Shown here: piece by piece, positions 44,715 to 56,708 of the stretch
How the letters are laid out: every line of letters begins with the position of its first letter
How positions within the stretch are numbered: position 1 is the first letter of the stretch
Assembly: GCA_003194525.1 (NCBI GenBank)
Contig: NBIV01000144.1
Coordinates: forward strand, 1 to 64,000
Length of the DNA: 64,000 nt
Direction of reading: 5' to 3'
Origin: Gracilariopsis chorda
Lineage: Eukaryota > Rhodophyta > Florideophyceae > Gracilariales > Gracilariaceae
Program-made: the position numbers and the translations under genes
The notes under the pieces: generated by a model
What the model was told of the DNA's origin: nothing
The model's input: only the letters and a program-made list of their open reading frames with translations
The model's database searches: none

Positions 44715-46534
44715 CTACTCGTTCACGCTAAGATCTGAGCTTTGCTGTGCGACTTTCCTTGCGTCCAGAAATACGCCGATGTCAAACGATTCGTGCTGAT
44801 GGCCGTACGGGTAGAGAAGAGGGAAAGTACCTTTTTCTGCCGTTTTGGATACCAGTTTTAGAAGTCGATACCGCACTTGCGCATTGTTTGCGGCATTCGC
44901 AGTCACCCCAGCTCCAGCATCAGTACCAGCGGCAGCTGTCACTACGGCTTGCTCTTCTGTTACGGTTCCTTCTACCAAACGCGGTACTTGAGACTCCACG
45001 CGGTGCAGGATAGTCGGATCAACCACGAACGTTTTCATCATGGGTGGCCTCCCACCAGAAACATCTTCAGGGAGAGGGCCAGCACGTGCGTGAGGAGCAC
45101 TTACTGTGCCACTTCGGGTTCTTTCGTATCCACGCACAACTACTCCCGCTTCTGCTGCCTGCATGCTGATATTGACGGCGAGCTCTGCATTTCGTTGTTG
45201 TTGTTGCATGTTAAGCATGGATCGGTACAGCTCGCGCACCAGGTCTGGCTTGGGCTGTATCAAATCGTGCAACTTGGGCACAATGTCTCGTATGTGGATG
45301 CCTTGAGTGAACATACGCAAATCGGCACGCGCATAGTGAGATGGATCCAAGAATGGCGGACCGGTATCCCACAGAAAGCTATAGCGCGTGTTGGTCTGGT
45401 TCTGCGTGAGCAGAGCGAGAGCTGTGATGCTGTTAAATCTGAGAAAGGAGGTGCCACCTCTTCTCACATATGATATGTCCATAAACGCTTTTGTCGTCAC
45501 GAAGAGCGTATTAAAGTAAAGGAAATGGCTATGAAAGGCTCTCAGGCTATAGAGACTGCGAACTAACTCGCTGCTATGCCTTCTGCACAACGCGACGCCC
45601 CATCTTGACATTCCTTTCATTTCACAGCACACTCCAGTGGTCTCTTTGCCAAGAAAAACAGAACTGCAACAATTGCAGCTCTGAATTTTCAATGTCCGGT
45701 CCGGGTACGGGCATGAGGAGAGCGTGTGTGAGTGTTCGCCGCATCTTTCGCATTGCTTTTGACCTGCAGTCAGAAGCATCTCAAAATATGGCACGCTTGC
45801 ATGGATGGCCGGATCATTCCTCGCCTGAGCTGTCATGGGATCCCACACATAGTACACACAATAGAGTCCTCGATCAGGATTCTCAGCACAATGCATGACC
45901 GTCGTATCAAGCTGTTGCTGTGGCTGCTGCTGCGGATGGTGTGAAGGAGCCAGTTTGATCTCATCCTCTTCCACTTCCATCGGGACGACCATCTCTTCTT
46001 TCTCTTGTTCAGCTTGGTGCAGAACAGGCTGCTGTGCCGGCCGTGGCTGTGAAGGAGCAGGGGCGACCTCATCCTCTTCCACTTCCATCGGAACGGGCAT
46101 CTGTTCTGCAGGCATCGCTGGGAGAAGGGGAGGCATCGGAGGCGGAGGAATGTGACTTTGAAGGCCTCTCACAAACTCCAGAAATCCAGGTATCTGGCAC
46201 GAAGCTCGTTGACGTGTGGGAACGGACCCACTGGCTCCAGCGGCCCTTGTGTTACCTGCAGCTGCAACTGAAGTAGGTGCAGGAGCAATTTCGTCTTCAT
46301 CTACCCCTGGAACAATAGATCCATGAACGTGTGCTCCGCTCTCATTTACCCCCAACTCATCTGGAACTGGAGGAGCTGGTACTTGTCGGAGTCGTCCAGT
46401 TCCTGCCTGTTCTCTACCACTGCAGACACGACGACCACCAGCGTTTTGCCATGCACCGCCTGCGTTTACCCTGGCCCCTCCAAAGTTGTCTCTGGCACCT
46501 CTAGAGTTAGATCGGACCCAACCAGAGTTCAGAA
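44715..46534 (-). pseudogene. Helitron N-terminal region with zinc finger
   Basis: Open from about 46534, without a sure ATG. It begins Gly/Arg/Asn-rich ('RGARDNFGGARVNAGG'), followed by Pro/Glu repeats containing 'PMEVEEDE' two times and a related 'GVDEDEIAPAP'. A Cys/His cluster ('CERCGEHSHTLSSC', 'CNCCSS', 'CCEMKGM') matches the zinc finger upstream of Helitron Rep. Near the end, 'GTFPLLYPYGHQ' is the conserved Helitron 'PLLYPYG' motif. Confidence 0.85.
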
Positions 46535-46559
46535 GTCACCCTTCTCTCGTCATTTTAAT

Positions 46560-47342
46560 CTACCAAAAAAGAAAAAAAATTCTATTTTTCAAAACCACTA
46601 AAACATTTGCCAGAGTTCCAGAATAATTTCCAATATAACACAAAGTTGAAAGTGAAAAAATGGTTGCAGTATGTTTCGCTGCAACCGCCGGGCCTAGTTG
46701 CATGAGCAGTTAAAAAAAAGTTGCTACAAGACTTATATTTACCCGATGCCTTCGTGAGCAGCACAGGGACTCTAGACGCACTTCTGTTGGATTATGACTG
46801 GCGGAGTGTGCCCAGCCGGTTTTCAAGCCAAATGACGTCTAGCCCGCGTACGGTTGTAAGAGTTGGTCTGCCTTTACTCACACATCAAAGTGTGCTTTCT
46901 GGCCCCAGGAGGTACGACACGGCGACCGCCCCGAACCCTGCACAGGAAGCTAGTATTAGGTCCAGTGGACCCTCATACCTCCTGATCGCCGTCAAACGAA
47001 CGGTATACCACAGAGGAGAGTGAAGCAACGCGTCTGCGTGATAATCCGTGGGGATGCCACTCATAAGAGTGAGACGTAGTCGCCGCAATGCCTCTACGGT
47101 ATATGAGTTGGATTCACGTGTGGCACCAAGTGGATGGTTTAGTGTGTGCAAGTTCACCTAGGAAGGTAGGAATCTGGAGTGGATTGCAGAATGATGGACG
47201 CGTGTGCGCGTGTGCTACAGTGCCATGCAGTGACGTTATGTTTTACTTGGGACGACCCCTCAGGGTGCCTGACACTGGTCTAGCCACGTGTGTGGACCTG
47301 AGGAGATGTGCACTATTTTAGGTAGTTATTACTATTTATTTC
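46560..47342. other. intergenic, no gene supported
   Basis: An AT-rich stretch (to about 46740), possibly the 5' flank of the Helitron, followed by mixed DNA with short frames and no domains. Confidence 0.35.
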
Positions 47343-47928
47343 TGTAGTGTACCTACTTAAGGTGAGCACGACCTCACTGTCGCGACCGATAAGTAAAGTC
47401 AACCCGAGTCTTCGGTCGCACAAAAGTGTTCCGTTTGACCTGAAAAGTCCGGCTCTGGATTGTATTGCCTTTGCAGCGTGCACTACTTCACCCGGAGGGT
47501 CACCGCAATCGGTTTTTACTATGTACCCACTCGATACGACTACAGATATACTGTGTTCACTAATTGTCGTGTGACTTCTATTTTCTCTGTGTTACAGATA
47601 TCGACCATGTATTTGGTATTCTTTTGTTGTTTCTTGTTGCTTTTGCACGCACCGTCAGGTCTGTTCCCTCTGTGTGCACGACCTGTCGGGTGGTTCCGTT
47701 CTGTCTGTGGATAGCCACATTTTCTGGGTTCACACTGGTCCACCGTACGCGTGTTCCACCGTTTCCCGGTTTTACCGTTCCTCTTTACGTCCGTGGTGTT
47801 TCCGAACTACAGTCGGTCTTACGCCTGACACCTGGGTAGACGGAGGGCTCAACCGCTGAGCCTACCTCGCAAGAGGGCAAGGACTCGTACATCCTTGAGT
47901 GTCACCCATTTACGGGGTTTGCACTACA
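47343..47928. repeat. candidate solo LTR
   Basis: A 586-bp block whose ends are mirror images: TGTAGTGTACC at the left and TTTGCACTACA at the right (TGTAGTG / CACTACA). The first seven bases equal those of the Ty3 LTR at 6570. No coding region adjoins it and no clear target duplication is visible. Fossil, and the family is probably Ty3-like. Confidence 0.5.
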
Positions 47929-48179
47929 AGGAGCACGTGACCTTTCCCAAATCAGTGGTACTCAGTGGGTTACTCTTATGGTGACCTGTACACGAGCTCG
48001 GCCTTGACCAGGTCCCAGGCCAGCAACAATGCCCAACGTAGCAAGCGGTTACGTCACTGCGCTATTGGCCAAGCCTGAAATGGGAGGGGAAAATTGTGGT
48101 TAGGGTCAGCAAGCGAGATGCTTTTGGCACTGCGCTAATGCAGGGTATACGTCTGCTGCAGGCTTATCTGCAATGAAAC
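47929..48179. other. intergenic
   Basis: Nothing recognised between the solo LTR and the hairpin repeats. Confidence 0.35.
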
Positions 48180-48560
48180 TTCAGCATACACTGCACTGGC
48201 GCAGCGCACCTTGCCACGTGTCGCAACGAACAGCCGGGTTTTGCTACTGAGTGGCCAGAACTACAATTTGATTATATTACGAGCCTTTTAGCAGCCATTG
48301 CACAGTCAACATGCTGCACCAGCAGCTAGTAAACTACACGCTTTGCTGCTGCTACTTCATTTTTTTATATGGTAGGGAGTCATTGGGCCAAATGTGCGTT
48401 TTGCATGCGCAAACGGGGGCGTGCAAAGCTATTTGTGGCGCAACGCCTCCCATCAGTCAACAATAACCCCCTCACACGCATGTACATGCTTAAGAGTGGG
48501 GTGTTGAGGCAAGTAGAAGCAGTTTGCGGTCGCGGGGGGCACTGCGCGCCGCTGAATAGG
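48180..48560 (+). repeat. hairpin-cassette repeat, unit 7
   Basis: Opens with CTGCACTGGCGCAGCGCACC and TTGCCACGTGT as in 10.87-10.96 kb. It has a CTG tract (48343-48352), the main stem-loop (48371-48452), the terminal C/G stem and the GC-hairpin head of a following unit. It matches the 9-11 kb family with more divergence. Confidence 0.8.
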
Positions 48561-48709
48561 AATGAAATTGGGCGATCTGCAGGCCATTTAAGAGCCTTAG
48601 CAAGCAAGCGGCCTGCAGACCAATGAGGACATATCCAGTGAAGTGTGCAGCTCCACTAAACAGCGAACGATTGCGTAAGCCTCGTGGTAAAATCTGCGTA
48701 CTTCTGAGT

Positions 48710-49100
48710 GGCTGGCACTGCAGTCATTTTTAAAGTGCCAGCCACTTAGCACCAAGCAGACAATCCACACACAGCAGCAGCCAATGCACTGTACGCTTTG
48801 CTGCTGCAGCTACTGCTGCTGAAGTGTTTTATTGGTAGGGAGGCGTTGCGCCAAATGAGCGTTTTGCATGTGTGTACCGAGGTGTGTAAAGCGATGTTTT
48901 GGCGCAACGACTCCTTTCACTCAACAATACCCCCGTGATACACATGTAAATGTTTAAGAGTCGCGTGTTGGAATAAAACCACATTTCTTACTCTACAGCG
49001 ATGTTAACTGCAATACGGTAGGACACAATCTTGAAGAGCGCAAATAATCTTTAAATCTGAGACAAGAATGAGCAGTCTTTCGCTGCAGGGGGCGCTACGC
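48710..49100 (+). repeat. hairpin-cassette repeat, unit 8
   Basis: Has the clearest TGGCTGGCACT...AGTGCCAGCCA arms (48709-48748), CTG-rich tract (48800-48820), main stem-loop (48833-48919) and a degraded terminal stem, then GGGGGCGCTACGCGCCC. A CTGCAGGCC block flanks both this and the previous unit. Confidence 0.8.
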
Positions 49101-49417
49101 GCCCGTGTCTAAGGGTAACTTTTGGTGGTCTGCAGGCCATTGCTGCTCGCTATTGATCACAAAGGACCTGCAAACCAGTCAGCGTCGCTGCACCAAGAGT
49201 AAATTTGAGACGTCAACAGCTTTAAAAACGAATCAAATAAAAACTCGATTGCAAAGTGCAGCTGCACTAGAGGCTGGATGATCGCTCTAGCCATGTAACT
49301 AAACCCGCATTCCACAGATTGGCTGGCACTGCAATTATTCTTTAAAAGCCAGCCACTCACTAGCAACCTTACTACTAACATGATACAACAGCCGATGCAC
49401 CTCATGCTATAATAGTG

Positions 49418-52300
49418 CTACTGCAGTTCTTTTTGTAGGCAAATGCAAAAACGTGCGCACGTTTGGAAGAGGATCTGAATTGACTCGAAGATGCTTTCAA
49501 TCGTTTCTTTGTGCAGCAGAATATAGTGCAGCCAGTAGAGTAGTTGCTCTGATAGTTCCTTCGGGAACACAGTCCCGAGAACGGACTGGAGATGCGAGTT
49601 GGCGTTGATGGTGCTATGTAGCACTCTAGTTGGAGAGAAAACCCCGTCAGACTTGAGGAAAGACTGAAAGGTCTGGGAGCTTTTGTCGAGAGGGAGCTGC
49701 CAGTACCCATGGGAAAGATCGAATTTAGCAAAGAAACGTAACTTTGAAACTTTCAAAAGCTCTTGGACGATGTTTGGCATGGGAAACTGATGACGCCCAG
49801 TGAACTGGTTGATTGATCTGAGATCAACGGTAAAACGGAAACATGCTAGGCCTAGCTTTGGCACGATCAAAGGGGCATATGCCCATGGGGAGGACGGATT
49901 CGGATACCCCACACCAGTGCGCACGAGTTCTGAGGCGAAGCTGGTGAAGAAGTTTTGTTGGCTCTGAGAAAATTTGAGCAGGCAGACAGGAATGGGTCGT
50001 GTGTCTGGGTATAATGTGATTTTCAATGGAGCGAATTTTGCTGAGGTTCTGGAAGATAGTGAATTTCTGAAAAGTTTGATGTGATCTTCGACCTAGTCCT
50101 TCAACCTTAGTGAATCCTTCGGATGCATGCCGTTTTGTACTGCTGCTGCAATCGAGTCTGCCATGGCTTTGCAAATATTTTCATGCTGTTCGTTGTCCAC
50201 TGGATCGATTAGGCCGGGATCAGGGAATGGGTCTTCATCGCGGCCACCGATTTCGTAGTTCACTCTCGGTCAGTTTGGGTGTAGATGCTTCGATGATGAA
50301 GAGTCACTTCGATTTAGGCGAGCGCCCATAAGACGGTTCACGAAGCCCCCAGAAGATGACGATGTGGAGTTGCCAACTGTGAAGCAGTCGGCGCCATTCA
50401 ACGCGATTCTGTTACTGTCCAGCAGGGTAGTGATTTGGATGCGTAGATGTTGAAGTAATGGTACGCCTATTAATAGGTTCTCGCAAGCCAGGGGTTCATC
50501 AGCAACTTCGAAAGAAATGTTGAGGAGTGCAATATTGTCAGAGGCAAGATGCAGGATGCTACGTGGCACATTTTAGGTTCTGGAGAACGAACAGCGTTCT
50601 GCTGCGTCTTAGTTATACTTCTTAAGCGCGACAGCCAAGGTGACCGCTGGGATGGCAGCAATCTTGCCAATGCCCTTCACTGCCGCAGCCTCGCCCAGTT
50701 TAGAGGAGACGATGCTATCGTCGCTGCCGTCATCAAATCCTCCGGTAGAGTCGAGAGAGGTTGTGCCGTCTGATACTGTGATGAAGCGACGCGAGTCCTT
50801 TGTGTCGACTGGAGGCTGTACACGAGCTATGGTTGCTTCTTGGACCCGATCAGCCCTGGCTCTCTTAGATCTTGTGGTTTTGCAAGGTCCATTGGCCGCT
50901 TTCCTCGCGGCGAGTTTAGATCTGATCTCTGCTTTGAGTGTAACCTTCTCTTCATCTGCAGATTTGCCGCAGTCATCGATCTAGTGGGCCTCTTGGGTCT
51001 CTGAGCAGAGAGGGTGGGGGCAGAAGGGTGATGGTTTTCTAGCAACTTTCGGAGGTACTCTAGATGAAGAAGCAGATGTAAAGGAAGTACTACGACCAGA
51101 TTGGGTAGCCTTTTTTCACTCTTAGACGAACCTACCCACGATTGTGGTGTGCAAAAACTTGATGGAGGGTCATTATCGATGACTTAAAACGCTTCTGCAA
51201 TGGTCGTGGCGTGTTTCATCAAATCTTTCAGGTTGTTGTTGTGAGAAGAATATGTCAGCTCGAGATCGGTTTGGAGCAGTTCTTGCAAAGCTTTTGGCTG
51301 AAAAGCAGAGACCAAATGTTTCAATGCTAGCCCCCGGGAGTCCTGCATAATCCAAGACAATACATTACGTAGCAAAGCGGAGACATAAGAAGTAAATAAA
51401 CGCTTCATGCGCGAGCACAAACAGGAGTCGGCCATGTCCATTGAAACTTACTTTCTGAAGGTTTCGTCTATGTGCGCAATTTTCATCATATCCTTTTCCT
51501 CTTCAGCCTCTGATTCAAGATAATTCCGAAATTTTTCATCCATCATATCGGCAACGGATTAAACCTCAGAGATGTAGTTCAACTCAAAGGAAGATTCCAG
51601 CCATTCGGCATCGACAAAATGGGAAAGATTTACAGGGCGGACTGGTTCTGTTGTAGTGGAGTCAACCACTGCTAGCTGCAGAGCCCTGGATTTCACTTCC
51701 TTCGCGTATTGATCATAATGAAGCAGGAATACACGGATTGAGTTTGGCGTCGCTGAAACAAGTCTGGGATGATTGACAGAGAACAAAACGGAGGTCGGAG
51801 TTTGAGGTATGTAGTCGTTCTCTTCGTCCAATGTATTGGACTGCGTCAGTGTGGACGCAGGTGGCGTCGATGCCGGCGCCATTTTGTGATCGAACTTAAT
51901 AAAGGAGCGATAAAACCGGTATCGGCAGTAATCACTGGGCGCAACTCGGCTGAATGCCCAGTTTGTGGATAAGATAGTGCGGGAGTCCAATGACCCCGAA
52001 GTTTTACTGAGAGGCTGCACATCAGTGTCCTAAGTACACTGGTGTGTTCTGAACGGTAAACAAACCAACGTAGCGTGTTACCTAATCTAGAGTGCCACAT
52101 AGGTGCCCTGTTTAGGGTTTCCTAATCGTGGGTGGTCCTTATGCCAGTCCATGTGGGTAGGAACTATCCACTACACAGGGTCAGTGCATGACCCCATAAT
52201 TTCAGAGTGGAATGGTGTGTACAGAAAACTACAAGCTGCGTTCAATAGCTTTGGGGGTCGTTGTGTGGTTGATTCTGTTTTTTGTTAGGCAAACTATTGT
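49418..52300 (-). mobile_element. Ty3-like LTR retrotransposon remnant
   Basis: A leftward fossil. Gag-like sequence lies at about 51.0-52.02 kb (start 'MQPLSKTSGSLDSRT'). Reverse transcriptase lies at about 49.42-50.03 kb with 'FTVDLRSINQFTGRHQF' and 'RFFAKFDLSHGYWQLPL'. RNase H, integrase and the 3' LTR are not seen, so it is truncated on its 3' side next to hairpin-repeat DNA. LTR-like sequence may follow gag to about 52.2 kb. It is heavily broken (many interruptions) and clearly older than the element at 0-7.4 kb, and of a different lineage. Confidence 0.8.
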
Positions 52301-54109
52301 TACCTCCTCAAGTCAGCACAGGACACTTTGATCGCTTCTGACGGCAGAATTTAGGATATATATCGCTTAAAACAAGTGACATCTGCTCGACCGGCATCGG
52401 AATGAAATACGCACACATTCAAAGCTACATTTCTCGAACTTCGTGATCGCTTTATATATGAAGAACGCGGTGAGAGAAAATTGATGCCGCTAATCGTAGT
52501 AATGCTTCAAAACTTGCATTTCCGATGGGCTTGCATCAATGAAAGTCTACATACGTACATGCAACACTTAAATGTGGAGGCAAGTCTATTTTTACTTGAA
52601 TGAATGAATAGAACAAGTGCTAACTTCATTCAATTTTGGGTACCATCTGCATCGAATAATTTTGTCTACTCGCCACCGAAGGCCATCACTATCATTTGCA
52701 TGATCTGATGGTTAGAACACCTGTCCTCCTCCCTTCTATTCTTTTTTTCCTGACGATGTCTTCAATTCTCCCGTCGCCACGGCGTTTCCTCTTCAAGACC
52801 CTGTGCACGATACAAGCACTGTTCTTTCTTGCGACGTTTTTTGGTGTCTGGCTCTGCCAGATACCTTCGATGCTCTGCTTCGTGTGGTTCTTGCTCTTGG
52901 AGCATTGAAACCTTCATAATTTCCATAATCAGATTTTCGCGGCCGGCTATACCTATCTTATCGCGTACCAGAGGCCTTGGGGTGGGGAGTGCCTTTGTTC
53001 CGCGTCTTTCTAGGTGCAGCCTGATTCTCAATCGTTCCTGTTACCTTGTTTTTCCCTGGTTTCTCCTCCAATATGTGCAAAATGGCCTTTTTTAAACCTC
53101 CTATGTACTTTAAGTCGAACTCCGCTGCACCCCCTGTATCTGCTTTTTGCGTTAGCTGCTATCTGAATCCTTTAGCGTGCAGGAAGTTTGATGGAATGCT
53201 TTTGTCACCAGTTGCGATTGTGGTGCAACAAATGGCTGAAAACTTACGTCGGAACGAATTGGAATTGTGGCCTTGTAAGGGATTCCGTGTTCTATGCAGC
53301 GCTGCCACCATTTTTCATTCCTTCTTTCCCAGTGGCATTTACTCCTCAATCAAGTCAAGGAGACATTCTGTATCCCTTTATTTACATCCAGATCCCGTCT
53401 TAACCCGAGGCACTTTCAAATTTGACGCTTTATTGAGAGTCTTCCTTTCCCTTGTTACAAACGATCGTTGCAGTCCTGTAGAACAGCGTTCAGGAGAGAG
53501 ATTTGTGTTTTTCTGCATTTGGCTCACAACGTTGGGACATTTGCCACGACTCTGCGATCTGATTCTGTCTCTTTTCGGATCGATCACAGTAGACTGCCGT
53601 GATGATAACCTACTCAAACTTACATCTGAACATGTTGCCGTCCTGATGACATCACTATCGAAAGTTGTGCAACGATCTTCACGATATGCCAAAGAAGTGA
53701 ACAATGTCCCTAGATTACATTGAACAGCCCTGTTTTCGTCCGTGCCATTTTTCGCCAAGACCACCCATATCACCTTCACACTATGGCATAAGAAAGTACT
53801 CTGGCACTTACCTTCTTCTGAAGAATTGCACGCCCTTCGCAGCTCTTCCGTAGGCCCAAGAATGAAAAAAAGGTTACAACGCAAGCAACAAACGGTAGGG
53901 AGCAGCGACGCGGTTAGCAGATATGTAGGTGAGATAAAGTGCCAAAGTAGGCAGAATTTAGCGTATGGAGATCAAAGCCTGGCAATCGGGAGAGGAAGGT
54001 GAAGTTGGACTTGTCTCCACAGCAGGGAGAGAAGACACGAGAGAGCAACCGGTGTGAAAAGAAGCACAACTGACAAATACGGCTAGAGCGCTAGTTCGAG
54101 AAAGCGTAA
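52301..54109. other. region with unassigned open frames
   Basis: A minus-strand frame at 52762-53031 is charged and protein-like ('ENLIMEIMKVSMLQEQ', 'AEPDTKKRRKKEQC') but lacks an ATG. A 225-codon plus-strand frame (53046-53723) is Cys/Ser-rich and overlaps a 168-codon minus frame. I recognise none of them and cannot choose the coding strand. Confidence 0.3.
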
Positions 54110-54800
54110 ACATGATTCATTAAATACAAATTTAAAATGGCAAAATGTTTTTAAAAACTTTTCGATTAGGTATTTCATTTTTATTTATAGACATTGAAAT
54201 GGTTTCCATTATTAAAGTATCTTTTATGGACATTAACTAAGGGATAAGAACGAAAAAGAATTTGATTCAAGTTTTTAGCGTATTGGACCTATTATGATTT
54301 TCTATATAGGATATAAAAAAAATCTATAGTATAAAATATCTCAATATCGTTTTTTATACAGTAAATTTTTCTAATTTTAAATGTAATTATAAAATTATAC
54401 TTAGAGAATATATTAAAATTCAAAGTATAAAAACATTTAGTTATAAAAACTTTAATTCGATACCTTAGTACACCTCCGTTACTGTTTAGAAGGTACTGAA
54501 CCCACATTTATGCCTCGAAAGAGCATTGTCCTAAACCTTTACTTTGAATTACTAGATCAGCCAGAGATTATGATACCGTACACCCCTAAAGAAGAAGGAA
54601 TTATTGCAAAAGATTGTGTATCTACGCAATAAGGTTTTTCGAATCCGATTCTGGCTTTGACGAGAGGCTTATTATAAAAAAATAAAGAACATTTAATCTA
54701 GTATCGGTAGATGCATGATTTAAAATCCATTCTCGATTTAAGAGTTACTGGTCCAAATCCGTTTGAATATCTCAGTAACGAATTCCGTATTATTTATGAG
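54110..54800. other. AT-rich island, possible organelle-derived DNA
   Basis: Base composition drops sharply to mostly A and T, unlike everything around it, with long runs such as TATAAAAAAAATC. Frames read as Ile/Phe/Lys/Tyr-rich peptides typical of organelle DNA. No organelle gene can be named from it. Confidence 0.4.
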
Positions 54801-55034
54801 TTTTGCTTTTTCTACGAATTCAAACATGAGAGGGGAAGCTCTCAGTCGTGCACCAGCACACAGGAGAAAACAAGGCAGTGCATTGAGTGGGCTAAGGTGC
54901 GCAATAGAGTGTGACGAGGGAGGCATTGCGCCTCTTTTACTTGTTCAGTGCGGCGATGGCGGTCGGACTATGTTCCACTTCTAAGTCTCTGTACGTTTCG
55001 TTCGTATGAGCGCATTGGCGAGATCTCGGACTGC

Positions 55035-56045
55035 TATCAGTGAGTGTGATGTGTGATATGGCAGTCCTCGGCACGTTGATTGCAGTCCGTGAGGGAGGGG
55101 GGACGATGTTTAGTGCCTGTCGGAGTTCGCAGAAGTGTCGAGGTTTGAAGGCTTTTTGAGAAGATCTGCAAGCATTTGCGTACTCTGCATGTGCCTGATC
55201 TGGAGTCCTTTGGTATTGACAAGATCATGGACGAAGTCAATGTACCTTCGGTGTTTGGTTGCCGATGTCCTCCGATCAACTTAGATCGCTCCGTTGTTGT
55301 CCATCAGCAGTGCAGTTGATTTGACCGTTCTGAAGCGTATATCTGAGAGAAGTCGTTGCATCCATAAAGATTGCTGGGACACGGTAGAAGCAGATGAGTA
55401 TTCTGCTTCACATGTGGGCATTACGTCTGTCTCTGTTTGTGAGAGTGCCACATAATAGGGCTGCGGAAAAAGATGTGGATGATGCCTGTGTAAGATTTGC
55501 GGTCATTTGAGTTCGCAAGTCTTGCGTCGCCGTAAGTGGCAAGCGGTTTGGTTCGCATGGTGTTGTGTTGTGAGGTATTCAATGATGTTGAGATCCTTTG
55601 AGATACTGTAAGAGGTACCTGAGTTGTCCCCAATCTGTTTCCCGTGGCGTGTGCATGACAGTGGGAAGACGGCTCACGGCGTGAGCAATGTTGGCTCGTG
55701 TTCAGTTCACTAAGTAGCGGAGTTCTTAAATGGTTTCACGGAGTTTATAAGTCTTTTAGGTTGATAGAATCTGAGTTTTCCTGGACTTTTATGGTGCTTT
55801 AGACTCGGCATAGGGCGTGGGTTTTGGCTTGTATTGAAGTAAAATGTGTTTCCCAAGAATTCCTTGTATGGTGTGAGGAGAAGAGATAGGTATGGATCCG
55901 CAAAGATATCGTTCGATGCACCAGTTTTAGAATAGTTTCGGCTGTACAATTCGTCAGATTCTGTAACGGCTCGCCAGGGTAGAATATAGATTGTCAGTGG
56001 CTTCGGTTGAAGCGGTTGCTACAGAAACGTTGTCGATGGTGATGG
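55035..56045 (-). mobile_element. Ty1/copia retrotransposon fragment (RT end and RNase H)
   Basis: A leftward fossil piece. Recognisable parts are 'ANIAHAVSRLPTVM', then 'LATYGDARLANSNDRKSYTG' with 'PIMWHSHKQRQT' (RNase H core), then 'TKHRRYIDFVHDL' and 'QMLADLLKKP' near the end. This series is typical of copia RNase H. No integrase or LTR is seen. It is broken several times and old. Confidence 0.8.
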
Positions 56046-56708
56046 TGATGGCGAGAGAACATGCCCTGTTCGTCGATAGAGAAGTGTTAGGCATTCCCCC
56101 CCCAACTGTTGCCCTAAGTGAAAAAGACTGGGAGGGGGTGGAGTCCTTATGAGATTCGATCTCATTTTAAGGGCCAACCCCTTCTCGCCGCTTCCACCCC
56201 AGGCGCCTCCGCCTCAGCAGATGTGCGCTCCGCTGCAAAGCGCGCCCCTGCCACATCGACCGCTGCACAGCAGCTCCGTTCTACGCCGATCAACGTCTGT
56301 TCGTCGGTGTGAAACCGCTGTCCGCGCTCCCTTTCACACCTACTTCCGCGTCGGTGTTTTCGGAATGCTAGTTTGACAATCAAAAGGGAAAGAATTGAAA
56401 TGGACGGATATCGACTCTTAAAACCCACTTTTGAATGAATCAATTTCCATCAAAATATTTTCACACATTCAACACTGCTAGTTTTTTGAAAGTATAAACT
56501 AGTAAAGCACTTCACATTTCCAAGTTATTTCGGACCAAAAACCGAGTCCGGACTCCGCGAAGTGGAGTTCAGACTCCACTACTACATACCTTCACATGTG
56601 AACGTGAGATTGAAAATCTGACCGGACCACCGGAACTGCCCCTTCAAATAGAAGGATAGGATGCTCAGATAAATACATATATAGGAAATACATTAGAGTT
56701 TACAAAAC
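56046..56708. other. 5' flank of the transposase unit with hairpins
   Basis: Contains a perfect GAGTCCGGACTC palindrome (56544-56555) and an AGTGGAGT-TCAG-ACTCCACT hairpin (56561-56580), about 130-165 bases before the transposase ATG. They may belong to the terminal structure of the unit. No gene is called. Confidence 0.4.

Larger units (their letters stand above)
41300..46534 (-). mobile_element. Helitron, nearly full-length but decayed
   Basis: A rolling-circle DNA transposon on the minus strand encoding an N-terminal zinc-finger/Rep (HUH) endonuclease and a C-terminal PIF1 helicase. The reading frame is interrupted about five to six times, at roughly 44.7, 44.3, 43.7, 43.0-43.3, 42.2 and 41.7 kb, so it is not functional. 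The 5' TC end and 3' CTRR end cannot be fixed. The terminal hairpin of the cassette repeat at 41104-41150 is the best candidate for the 3' structure. Its helicase part matches the fragment at 10.0-10.9 kb. Confidence 0.9.

Noticed and set aside
52700-52740. GGTTAGAACACCTG, resembling a tRNA D-loop region
   Set aside because: No T-arm or acceptor pairing follows within tRNA length.
54490-54560. tRNA-Glu-like stretch on the minus strand of the AT-rich island (a stem with a CTTTCGA loop)
   Set aside because: The anticodon-like stem is there but acceptor and T-arm pairing fail, so I do not call a tRNA.
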